Source: Campylobacterales bacterium (GTDB lineage Bacteria > Campylobacterota > Campylobacteria > Campylobacterales > JACAEZ01). Taken from it: 7,167 nucleotides of DNA. Under the pieces are notes generated by a model, which saw only the letters and a program-made list of their open reading frames with translations, made no database searches and was not told the origin of the DNA. The translations under genes and the position numbers were made by a program. The stretch covers positions 1-7,167 of the forward strand of contig JACAEZ010000163.1 of NCBI GenBank assembly GCA_013388565.1, read 5' to 3'. Positions 1 through 7,167 of this stretch are shown in pieces. Numbering within the stretch: the stretch's first letter is position 1; each line of letters begins with the position of its first letter.

Positions 1-643
1 GTATAAAAGTGGATATGAAACATCTAAAAATGAGTTGGTTTTAAGGGCAATTGGTGGTGCAAAAGAGCTTATAAAAGCTTGGAAAGTGGCACAAAATCTA
101 TTGGAGTATCAAAGTGCAATCGCCACAGAGACTAAAAAAATGGTGCAAATTGCTAAGGCTATAAATCCAAATTGTGAAGTTTTGACAACAAGAAAGAGTG
201 TTCCACTAACTAAAAAACTATCTATAAAATCTATTCTTGCAGGTGGTGCATATCCTCATAGATTGGGAGTTTCAGAGACAATTTTGATATTTTTGGAGCA
301 TATGAATATTTATGGTGGAGTTGAAAAAATATTACATGAATTTAGTGAAATTAAAAGTCGAGCTGTTGAAAAAAAGGTAGCAATCGAGCTTAAGAGTAGT
401 GAATATGCGATAAAGTTTGCAGAAAAAGGGGTTGATATTATTCAATTTGATAAGTTAGAAATTGATGAGTTAAATAAAATCACTCCTATTTTAAAAGAGA
501 TAAACCAAGATATAAAAATCCTTTCAGCTGGTGGAATTAATTTGCAAAATATCGAACATCATGTAAAAAGTGGAGTTGATGGAGTTGTTTTGAGTGCTGT
601 ATATTTTGCAAAACCGATAGATATAAAAGTTGAGATTATTTGA
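1..643 (+). CDS. modD: ModD, molybdenum-locus QPRTase-like protein (3' part, 5' end outside window)
   Basis: The frame is open from base 2 to the stop at 641-643 and gives 213 residues; family members are about 280, so roughly the first 70 residues lie upstream. The sequence follows the nicotinate-nucleotide pyrophosphorylase (quinolinate phosphoribosyltransferase) fold. In visible-residue numbering it has an AWKVAQNLLEY helix near 27-37, the TTRK substrate/phosphate motif at 62-65, the AGGAYPHRLGVSE loop at 80-92, and the C-terminal barrel phosphate-binding SAGGI at 175-179 followed by GVDGVVLSAVYF. The combination of AWKV.QNLLEY and HRLG.SETILIF is what separates ModD from NadC. ModD genes usually accompany molybdate ABC transporter genes, which would lie upstream here and are not visible. 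Its biochemical role is not established; a phosphoribosyl transfer is assumed from the fold. A TTG at 35 is internal, not the start. NadC itself is the main alternative, judged less likely. Confidence 0.85.
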   Translation, partial: YKSGYETSKNELVLRAIGGAKELIKAWKVAQNLLEYQSAIATETKKMVQIAKAINPNCEVLTTRKSVPLTKKLSIKSILAGGAYPHRLGVSETILIFLEHMNIYGGVEKILHEFSEIKSRAVEKKVAIELKSSEYAIKFAEKGVDIIQFDKLEIDELNKITPILKEINQDIKILSAGGINLQNIEHHVKSGVDGVVLSAVYFAKPIDIKVEII

Positions 644-661
644 GATAATAAGCTAAAATTT

Positions 662-685
662 CTTGACACTTTGAAAAGTGTCAAG
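662..685. terminator. Bidirectional hairpin between convergent modD and thiC
   Basis: CTTGACACTT (662-671) and AAGTGTCAAG (676-685) form a perfect 10-bp stem closed by the tetraloop TGAA. It sits 18 bases after the modD stop and 2 bases beyond the thiC stop on the other strand. Flanks are only moderately T-rich on both strands (TATTAATTTG after it on plus, AAATTTTAG on minus), so it should stop transcripts from both sides but is not a textbook T-tract terminator. The convergent placement is the strongest support. Confidence 0.75.
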
Positions 686-687
686 TA

Positions 688-2055
<1,368 letters not shown>

Positions 2056-2073
2056 TCATTCGAAATTGCCAAA

Positions 2074-2079
2074 ATTTTA
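2074..2079 (-). promoter_or_regulatory. Candidate -10 box for thiC
   Basis: Read on the minus strand, TAAAAT lies about 45 bases upstream of the thiC ATG and is preceded by a T-rich stretch (TTTTTATCTTTTTATT). This resembles the Campylobacterota vegetative promoter, where a T-rich region substitutes for a -35 box. The implied leader is only about 40 bases, too short for a TPP riboswitch. The call is weak because AT-rich sequence produces such boxes by chance. Confidence 0.25.
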
Positions 2080-2083
2080 CAAT

Positions 2084-2106
2084 AAAAAGATAAAAATTAT
2101 CTTTTT
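2084..2106 (-). terminator. Possible terminator after the polysaccharide deacetylase gene
   Basis: AAAAAGATAA (2084-2093) pairs with TTATCTTTTT (2097-2106) around a 3-base loop, giving a 10-bp stem with one G-C pair. It lies 13 bases beyond the deacetylase stop on the minus strand, and the 3' arm supplies its own T5 run. The low GC content makes it thermodynamically weak. It could equally be just the T-rich upstream region of the thiC promoter. Confidence 0.4.
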
Positions 2107-2118
2107 TATTGATACTTA

Positions 2119-2796
2119 TTATTGAAATAGTCTATTTTTTAACCTATTGTAACTAACTGTTAATTTAAAATTTGGCATTTTTTCATGAAGCTCTATTCTG
2201 GGAATTTTTAATTTATCAAACTCTTTAGGTACAACACCATTACCTTTGAAACAAAAGTCAAAATTTTTATGTAAATATTGAAAAATTGTGTTATTTACTT
2301 TACCTTTTGGGTAGCAAAAATATTTTGGCTTATATCCTAAATGGCTCTCTATTTGTTCTATGTTTTTATCTATATCTTCAATTATATCTTTACAACTATG
2401 CTCTTTACAATTCAAATGGCTGTGTGTATGAGAAGCAAAATAGACAAGATTTGAGTTGTGCATTTCATAAATCATATCCCAACTTAAAAAAGGGAGTTCA
2501 TTGCAACCAAGAACCATAGAATTCTCTATAAATTTAGTAGATAAAAATATTGTAAATGGAATATTAAACTGTTTTAAATATTGATATGCAATCGAATAGT
2601 TATCCAAATAACCATCATCAAATGTCAATATTGCTACATCTTTTTCATGAATATATTTTTCTATATCTACAATAGAGACAATCTTATACCGTTTTTTAAT
2701 ATAATTAATCTGCTTTTCAAATTTTTGTTTAGTTACAACAAATGATGAATTTGAAGTTGTTTCATGAGTTAGTGAGTGATACATGTAAATAATCAT
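2119..2796 (-). CDS. Polysaccharide deacetylase (NodB/CE4-type), 225 residues
   Basis: This is a compact carbohydrate esterase family 4-type deacetylase, predicted to remove N- or O-acetyl groups from a glycan. Motif 1 TFDDGY is at 58-63, with D60 the likely base and D61 the metal ligand. Motif 2 SHTHSH is at 122-127, with H123 and H127 as metal-binding histidines. Motif 3 is YFCYPKG at 159-165, lacking the usual leading arginine. The C-terminal region ends in IPRIEL (198-203), and the usual last-motif histidine is not obvious. There is no signal peptide or membrane segment, so it probably acts in the cytoplasm, perhaps on a lipid-linked or surface-polysaccharide precursor. That location is inference; the substrate cannot be read from the sequence. 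The ATG is preceded by AAAGG with rather long spacing (11 bases). No glycosyltransferase or other polysaccharide gene is adjacent in the window. Confidence 0.85.
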   Translation of the reverse strand: MIIYMYHSLTHETTSNSSFVVTKQKFEKQINYIKKRYKIVSIVDIEKYIHEKDVAILTFDDGYLDNYSIAYQYLKQFNIPFTIFLSTKFIENSMVLGCNELPFLSWDMIYEMHNSNLVYFASHTHSHLNCKEHSCKDIIEDIDKNIEQIESHLGYKPKYFCYPKGKVNNTIFQYLHKNFDFCFKGNGVVPKEFDKLKIPRIELHEKMPNFKLTVSYNRLKNRLFQ

Positions 2797-2823
2797 TTAA
2801 AACAAAGCCTTTAATCTATTTGT

Positions 2824-2854
2824 AAAATCAAGATAAATAGATTACCTTGATTTT
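2824..2854 (-). terminator. Hairpin terminator after the chemoreceptor gene
   Basis: AAAATCAAG (2824-2832) and CTTGATTTT (2846-2854) form a 9-bp perfect stem with a 13-base loop. It lies 28 bases past the chemoreceptor stop and between that gene and the deacetylase start. On the minus strand the 3' arm ends in TTTT and is then followed by ACAAA; on the plus strand it ends in TTTTTT. The long loop and short T run make it a moderate candidate. Confidence 0.5.
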
Positions 2855-2882
2855 TTAAAGTTGGAATTGTATCAAATAATTT

Positions 2883-4982
2883 TTAAGTAGTTTTAAATAA
2901 TCCTATTTGTCTATTTAATTCATTCATGCTATTGTTTAATTTATGAATAAAATCTGCAATATGCTCTACAGTTTCACCATTTTGTTTTGATAAAGAGTCT
3001 ATATTTTTAAAATTATCAAGTGCTTCTTTATTTATTTGGGCAATTTTTGAGCTATCTTTTACACTCTCTTCAAAGACTAGCGATGTATTCATTAAACTCT
3101 TTGTAGTGTTATTTACAATCTCATTAATAGTCACAATCTCTTGTGCTATAGTTTGAATACCTTTTGCATTATCTTCCATCTGTTCACTTGATGTAAATAT
3201 GTTTTGTACAACAATATTTATAGTAGCATCAATATCCAATAAACTTTTTTGAGTTTTTTCAGCCAACTTTCTAACTTCATCAGCAACAACTGCAAAACCT
3301 CTTCCATGCTCTCCAGCTCTTGCAGCCTCAATAGCTGCATTGAGTGCCAACAGATTTGTTTGGTCAGCAATATCTCTAATTATTTCGAGTACAGATTTTA
3401 TCTGTTTTGCTTCAGTATTTAAACTATTTAGTTTTGAAGCAAGTTCCATCTCTTTTTGTGCATCTATCTCTATTTCAGTAGTTATTTTTGAGATTTGATT
3501 TGACATTTTTTGCATATCTGCATTTGAAGATTGAAACATTTGAAGTGTATTTTTCATTTTATTTTCATTGTTGACTATAATATTTGAAGCATTTGAAATA
3601 TTATTTGTAATTTGTTCAACAATTACTGTTTGATGGTTTATAGCTTTTGTTATATTTTCAGATTCTACTCTAAGCTCATTTGATGACTCAACATTTTTTA
3701 AGACTATATCTTTTGTGCCATCTATTACATTTTTTACATCAAGTATAAATTTATTTATAGATTTAGCGATAGTTCCTATCTCATCAGTAGAATTGCATTT
3801 TATGCCTTTTGATAAATCGTTATTAAAATTAACTAAACTATTTGTAATATTTTGAATTGGTCTATTTATTGTTTTTAAAATAATAGATAGTGCTAATAAT
3901 GAAACAATAACAGTAATTATCAAACTTATAATAAACTGTTGTAGTAACATATGAAATAGTTGATGACTATTTTTATCTTGTTCTTTTAAAACAGCTTTTT
4001 CAATATCATCAATATAAACACCAGTTCCAATAATCCAGCCCCATTTTTCAAAACTCTTTACAAAAGATAGTTTAGGTTGTGGTTGTTCATGATTTGGTTT
4101 AGGCCACATATAATCTACAAAACCCTCTTTTTGATTTTTGCAAACTTTTACAAACTCATTGAATAGCTCTTTTCCATTTGGGTCTTTAAATGAATTTAAC
4201 TCTTTTCCATCAAGTGAAGGCTCTGTGGGGTGCATAATCATGACAGGTTTAAAATCATTAATCCAAAAATAACCATCAACACCATATCTTAAATTTTTAA
4301 TAACATCTAATGCCTCTTTTTGCATCTTCTCTCTTAAAACAGAGTAATATTCACCAGTTCCAATAATCCAATTAAATGGTTCAAATGTAAATACAAAGCT
4401 TATTTTATCCTCTACAATATTTGATTTTGGATTAAGCCACTGATATTTTACAAAACCATCTTTGTGATTTTTACAAACCTTTACAAATTCATTAAATAAA
4501 AATGTTCCATTTGGGTCTTTATATGTGGATAAATCTTGACCATTTAATTTTTTAACAACAGGATGCATTACCATTCTTGGTTCAAAATCGTTAATCCAAA
4601 AATAGCCTATTTCATTATCAAAACGGTAATTTTCTACCAATTTAATAATCATATCTTTCAATTCGCTTTCGCTTTTATGCTTATTGTCTTCATAAAATCT
4701 TGTTAAATACTCTTTAAACTCCAACCCTTTTAGTTTTAAAGAGTTTCCAATATTCTCTTCATTTGTCTCATTATAAAACTTTTCTACAGCACGAAAAGCT
4801 ATCTCTGTATTAGCTTTTAACTCCTTTTTTTTGGTGTCAATTAAAGTTGTTTTATAACTTTCAATCATATCCCTATTATGTAATGTCAATTCAATGTAAC
4901 TATTTACAAGCCCCGCAAAAACAACCAATATAATTGGAATAATAACTAACCCAATAATCTTATATCTAATAGATAATCCCAT
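2883..4982 (-). CDS. Methyl-accepting chemotaxis protein with tandem Cache_2-type repeats
   Basis: This is an inner-membrane chemoreceptor that senses a periplasmic ligand and controls CheA through CheW. From the chosen start (699 residues), TM1 is about 9-27 and the periplasmic region about 28-349. That region holds two similar units starting GYFWINDF at 126 and 237, each running through [19 protein letters not shown] and WIIGTG. TM2 is about 350-369 and a HAMP domain about 370-420 (RPI, then TDEIG). A long cytoplasmic coiled coil follows, with the conserved tip at about 533-578 ([18 protein letters not shown], then [16 protein letters not shown]). There is no C-terminal CheR-tethering pentapeptide. 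The start at 4982 has AAAAGG six bases upstream and puts a typical LSIRYK segment just before TM1. An in-frame ATG at 5018 would add 12 residues but has no Shine-Dalgarno. The ligand is unknown; Cache_2 domains often bind small carboxylates or amines. No other chemotaxis gene is nearby. Confidence 0.95.
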   Translation of the reverse strand: MGLSIRYKIIGLVIIPIILVVFAGLVNSYIELTLHNRDMIESYKTTLIDTKKKELKANTEIAFRAVEKFYNETNEENIGNSLKLKGLEFKEYLTRFYEDNKHKSESELKDMIIKLVENYRFDNEIGYFWINDFEPRMVMHPVVKKLNGQDLSTYKDPNGTFLFNEFVKVCKNHKDGFVKYQWLNPKSNIVEDKISFVFTFEPFNWIIGTGEYYSVLREKMQKEALDVIKNLRYGVDGYFWINDFKPVMIMHPTEPSLDGKELNSFKDPNGKELFNEFVKVCKNQKEGFVDYMWPKPNHEQPQPKLSFVKSFEKWGWIIGTGVYIDDIEKAVLKEQDKNSHQLFHMLLQQFIISLIITVIVSLLALSIILKTINRPIQNITNSLVNFNNDLSKGIKCNSTDEIGTIAKSINKFILDVKNVIDGTKDIVLKNVESSNELRVESENITKAINHQTVIVEQITNNISNASNIIVNNENKMKNTLQMFQSSNADMQKMSNQISKITTEIEIDAQKEMELASKLNSLNTEAKQIKSVLEIIRDIADQTNLLALNAAIEAARAGEHGRGFAVVADEVRKLAEKTQKSLLDIDATINIVVQNIFTSSEQMEDNAKGIQTIAQEIVTINEIVNNTTKSLMNTSLVFEESVKDSSKIAQINKEALDNFKNIDSLSKQNGETVEHIADFIHKLNNSMNELNRQIGLFKTT

Positions 4983-5009
4983 GTAAAACCTTTTATTAAA
5001 TATTCTATT

Positions 5010-5029
5010 TCGTAGCATTATCGTAGCAT
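5010..5029 (-). repeat. Direct repeat ATGCTACGA x2 upstream of the chemoreceptor
   Basis: On the minus strand ATGCTACGA occurs twice with an 11-base period (plus-strand copies TCGTAGCAT at 5010-5018 and 5021-5029). The upstream copy reads ATG CTA CGA TAA, a three-codon frame whose stop overlaps the next ATG as TAATG. The downstream ATG is in frame with the chemoreceptor. The repeat could be a slippage duplication or a paired protein-binding site; the sequence alone does not decide. Confidence 0.6.
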
Positions 5030-5056
5030 TTTTAAAATAAAAGTTAATTAAAAAAG

Positions 5057-5073
5057 TTATAATATTTATAATA
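5057..5073. promoter_or_regulatory. AT-rich promoter-like block, TTATAATA x2
   Basis: TTATAATA occurs at 5057-5064 and again at 5066-5073. On the plus strand TATAAT (5058-5063) is a perfect -10 hexamer. On the minus strand the same block reads TATTATAAATATTATAA, which also contains -10-like sequences in a suitable place (about 75-90 bases upstream of the chemoreceptor ATG). No clear -35 box is seen on either strand, as is usual for Campylobacterota vegetative promoters. Direction is uncertain; the chemoreceptor is the most obvious client. Confidence 0.35.
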
Positions 5074-5121
5074 AAACTAAAATTACAAGATTACAAATTG
5101 GGGTTAAATGAAGAATTTATT

Positions 5122-5162
5122 TAATCATGAAGATGTTCTAATAAAAAAACTCTTCATGATTA
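5122..5162. repeat. 12-bp inverted repeat at the end of the TSUP-SLAC1-DUF302 operon
   Basis: TAATCATGAAGA (5122-5133) and TCTTCATGATTA (5151-5162) are perfect inverted copies around a 17-base loop. The repeat begins 5 bases beyond the DUF302 stop, the position expected of an operon terminator. However, the T7 run (minus strand, 5143-5149) is inside the loop rather than after the second arm. A further ATGAAGA at 5108-5114 could compete for the same pairing arm. It may be a terminator of unusual layout, an mRNA 3' end stabiliser, or a protein-binding palindrome. Confidence 0.6.
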
Positions 5163-5167
5163 TGTGA

Positions 5168-5671
5168 CTAAAATCTTGAAAACTTAAAGTTCATGAACGA
5201 TAAAATATCTTCAACATCTAAAGAGACCTCTTCGATAATTTTTTCAATCTCTCCACCATAAAGTTTTGACATCAAATATCCATTACTCATGGAGATATAA
5301 ACCTCTCCATTGCTTTTTTCATAAATTGCCAAACTAATAGGCATACTAACAGCCATTTTTAGCCTATCATCACTACTTAACATTTGCTTAGCAAATTTTG
5401 CATTGCAATATTTTATAATTTTAACTTTGCCAATACCTTTTTCACCACCTTTTACTATCTCTTCATTTTGGTCAATAGTAGAGACAATTTTCCAATTTGG
5501 CTTGTTTTTTATTCTATTTTCTACAACTTCAACACTTTTTTCAAATTCATAAGGGCTTTTTACCTCTAAAAGTAACATATTTTTTGCACTGAATTGAATA
5601 AAAATAGCAGTCAATACTGCACCTAAAAATAGACTGATAGCCGAAAAAACAACAATTTTAATATTTTGCAT
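5168..5671 (-). CDS. Membrane-anchored DUF302 protein
   Basis: The 167-residue protein has one hydrophobic N-terminal segment (about 6-28, uncleaved anchor or signal peptide) followed by a soluble domain, most likely exposed to the periplasm. The part from about 80 to 160 resembles DUF302 (TT1751-like alpha/beta fold): KVKIIKYCNAKFAKQML, then the MPISLAIYE strand (110-118), NGEVYISMSN (121-130) and a closing helix. DUF302 has no settled biochemical function. It is the last gene of a three-gene operon, 10 bases after the SLAC1-type gene, with the upstream stop codon forming part of its AAAGGA Shine-Dalgarno (six bases before the ATG). The context suggests it assists or senses what the two transporters move, which is inference. 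The single cysteine at 89 within the domain could be checked for conservation. Confidence 0.8.
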   Translation of the reverse strand: MQNIKIVVFSAISLFLGAVLTAIFIQFSAKNMLLLEVKSPYEFEKSVEVVENRIKNKPNWKIVSTIDQNEEIVKGGEKGIGKVKIIKYCNAKFAKQMLSSDDRLKMAVSMPISLAIYEKSNGEVYISMSNGYLMSKLYGGEIEKIIEEVSLDVEDILSFMNFKFSRF

Positions 5672-5681
5672 GATAAATCCT

Positions 5682-6626
5682 TTACTCTTCTATACAAATC
5701 TCTTTATATAATATATTTTTGACTGTTTGAAAACTCACATATCCAATAACCACTGTTGCAATAGCTAAAAATCCAACTCCAAATATTGCATAAATTGTAT
5801 TATGTGTTATTTGAAAAGCAACCATGAAAGCTATAGCAATCGCATCAAGTGGAAATGTGAAAGCCCACCATGAGATAAAAAATTTCAAATTTAAAAAACT
5901 TTTTCCCATGAAAAATAGTAAAATAGCAAAAAATAGAGCTATTGAGAGCAATATATTTGCTGTAAAATCAAAACTATTCAATATTTTTATGTATGAAATA
6001 AATCCAACTGCTGGAGGTGCTATAAAAATAAATAGTGTTGGAATAAACTTTTGAGCCATTTGATGATGAAAAATAACTCTATAAAATATAATCGTGCTTA
6101 ATAAAATCCAAAAAAAGATACCTACACTAAAAAAGTATAAAGATACCTCTTTTGGCAATAAATCAACACCAATAACAGGCACTAATACATTTCCAACTAT
6201 TGGAATAAACCATACTGGATTTGTGTGTGTTATCTCAAAATTATGTCTAATCCAAAAACTGACCACATAAAATGTCATGAACAGATGTAATAATGTTCCA
6301 AAATACCAAAGAGGAATAGATATTATTGGATAGTAGCTATAAAATGCGATAGATAACAGTAAAAGCGAAATAGAAAATGCTGCAAAAAAGTTTATTCTAA
6401 TTGGATGAAAAAAATCTTTTATTACCTCTTCAAAAAACAAAACTGCTTTTTTTGCATAAAAATAGAGTATGACTAAAAATAAAATTGAACTTAAAAATAG
6501 CAAACATTCATATATAAACTTTGGAAAAGCAAATATATGATGTGCTTTTTGATAAGCAATAGCCAACCCACTAAGCCCCATGACAACCGCAAAAAACGGA
6601 ATTTGAAAATATTTTATTCTATCCAT
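5682..6626 (-). CDS. TDT/SLAC1-family anion channel or transporter
   Basis: The 314-residue, very hydrophobic protein has about ten predicted transmembrane helices, the architecture of the tellurite-resistance/dicarboxylate transporter (TDT) family, which includes TehA, plant SLAC1, Mae1 and the yeast sulfite pump Ssu1. Family-like features are the N-terminal IPFFAVVMGLSGLAIAYQKA (9-28), NPVWFIPIVGNVLVP (136-150), the central PTLFIFIAPPAVGFISY (196-212) and the aromatic WWAFTFPLDA (253-262). In TehA and SLAC1 a phenylalanine in an equivalent late helix gates the pore; F256 or F258 may correspond, by motif only. The start ATG has AAAGGA five bases upstream, overlapping the stop of the TSUP gene. 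The substrate is unknown; linkage to a TSUP permease favours a small inorganic anion such as sulfite. A tellurite-resistance name would not be justified. Confidence 0.87.
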   Translation of the reverse strand: MDRIKYFQIPFFAVVMGLSGLAIAYQKAHHIFAFPKFIYECLLFLSSILFLVILYFYAKKAVLFFEEVIKDFFHPIRINFFAAFSISLLLLSIAFYSYYPIISIPLWYFGTLLHLFMTFYVVSFWIRHNFEITHTNPVWFIPIVGNVLVPVIGVDLLPKEVSLYFFSVGIFFWILLSTIIFYRVIFHHQMAQKFIPTLFIFIAPPAVGFISYIKILNSFDFTANILLSIALFFAILLFFMGKSFLNLKFFISWWAFTFPLDAIAIAFMVAFQITHNTIYAIFGVGFLAIATVVIGYVSFQTVKNILYKEICIEE

Positions 6627-6635
6627 GAGAGTCCT

Positions 6636-7167
6636 TTAAATAAGTTTTAACCCTAAAATTAAAACAATTGTTGAGATTACGATTTTTATTATATTTTGAT
6701 TTAATCCAGCAACTAATAATCTATTGCCAACTATTGCACCAACTGTTGAAAATAGTGCAATAAGTGTAAAAAATAGCCAATCAATTTCAATTTGAGAGGT
6801 ATAATAGATAAATCCTATTGATGATGAGACTGGAATTACAAAGCTGATATTTTTAACAACTTTTGTTACTGTAGCACCAAGTAACAACAAAATAGGCACA
6901 ACGATAGAACCACCACCAATTCCAAAAAGTCCAGAAAAGAAACCACCAATAGCACCAGAAAGTAGCAGTTTTTTATTTGTTACGCTATCTAGGCTACTTT
7001 TTTTTATTAAAATAAAAATAGAAAGCAGTATTAAAATAGCTCCAAAAAAGCTTTTTAACATCTCTTCATCAATCAAAAATGAACTAATTGCCCCGATAAT
7101 CGAAAAAATAGAAGAGCTAACTATCAACGGATAAACGATAGTTTTATCAAAAAAACCTGCTTTATAA
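6636..7167 (-). CDS. TSUP (TauE/SafE) family permease, C-terminal part
   Basis: The frame stays open to the window edge, giving 176 visible residues. The family is about 250, so the N-terminal third is missing. A TTG at 7127 could be taken as a start but lies inside the gene: upstream in-frame residues YKAGFFDKTIVYP match the normal family sequence before the third or fourth helix. The diagnostic second-half motif GAIGGFFSGLFGIGGGSIVVP is at visible residues 71-91, with the glycine-rich loop F81-G-I-G-G-G86 before a transmembrane helix. Further helices lie near 107-124, 128-147 and 157-175. TSUP proteins export or import sulfite, sulfoacetate, taurine-derived or other sulfur and organic anions. 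This one is the most upstream gene seen in a unit with the SLAC1-type and DUF302 genes, 9 bases before the former. Specificity cannot be assigned. Confidence 0.88.
   Translation of the reverse strand, partial: YKAGFFDKTIVYPLIVSSSIFSIIGAISSFLIDEEMLKSFFGAILILLSIFILIKKSSLDSVTNKKLLLSGAIGGFFSGLFGIGGGSIVVPILLLLGATVTKVVKNISFVIPVSSSIGFIYYTSQIEIDWLFFTLIALFSTVGAIVGNRLLVAGLNQNIIKIVISTIVLILGLKLI

Noticed and set aside
35..37. TTG as the start of modD
   Set aside because: In-frame coding sequence continues to base 2, and family members are about 70 residues longer at the N-terminus.
2286..2519. Plus-strand frame of 77 codons opposite the deacetylase
   Set aside because: Antisense to the conserved catalytic motifs of the deacetylase; composition (Leu/Tyr/Cys-rich) is typical of a shadow frame.
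5384..5569. Plus-strand frame of 61 codons, Phe/Tyr/Asn-rich
   Set aside because: Antisense shadow of the DUF302 gene; no Shine-Dalgarno or family resemblance.
5824..6054. Plus-strand frame of 76 codons
   Set aside because: Antisense to transmembrane segments of the SLAC1-type gene; Lys/Ile-rich complement of hydrophobic codons.
5682..6626. Tellurite-resistance protein TehA
   Set aside because: Only the TDT family is supported; no tehB partner is present and family members move many anions, so the specific name is not justified.
7125..7127. TTG as the true start of the TSUP gene
   Set aside because: The frame continues upstream to the window edge with residues that fit the family, and the protein would be about 90 residues short.

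Overview
The window is AT-rich, densely coded DNA with short intergenic gaps and Shine-Dalgarno sequences of the AAAGG(A) type. The likely source is a Campylobacterota (epsilonproteobacterial) genome of the Arcobacter/Sulfurimonas kind. I base this on base composition, the short (446-residue) ThiC, a chemoreceptor with two Cache_2-type repeats, and the linked sulfur-type transporters. This is an inference from protein character, not a database placement.

Layout: positions 1-643 (+) hold the 3' part of modD, a quinolinate phosphoribosyltransferase-like gene usually found with molybdate transport genes. It converges on thiC (688-2028, -), and a perfect 10-bp hairpin (662-685) lies between the two stop codons. 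Further along, all on the minus strand, are a small NodB-type polysaccharide deacetylase (2119-2796) and a two-transmembrane methyl-accepting chemotaxis protein with tandem Cache repeats (2883-4982). After a 185-bp non-coding gap comes a tight three-gene transcription unit: TSUP/TauE permease (6636-7167, cut by the window edge), then a TDT/SLAC1-type channel or transporter (5682-6626), then a membrane-anchored DUF302 protein (5168-5671).

How the genes work together: the first four genes look like independent units (cofactor biosynthesis, glycan modification, chemotaxis) separated by hairpins. The TSUP-SLAC1-DUF302 set is clearly one operon: gaps are 9 and 10 bases, and at both junctions the stop codon is embedded in the next gene's Shine-Dalgarno sequence (TAAAGGA). 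TSUP and TDT families both include known sulfite exporters, so a role in moving sulfite or a related anion is a reasonable hypothesis, but the sequence does not prove a substrate.

No mobile element, CRISPR array, tRNA, rRNA or defence system is visible. The least explained stretch is the gap at 4983-5167. It holds a duplicated ATGCTACGA start region, a doubled TATAAT-like block, and a 12-bp inverted repeat with an A7/T7 run in its loop, overlapping a tiny plus-strand reading frame. I see no convincing evidence of a wholly new system. The most worthwhile leads are the three-gene anion operon and this gap.
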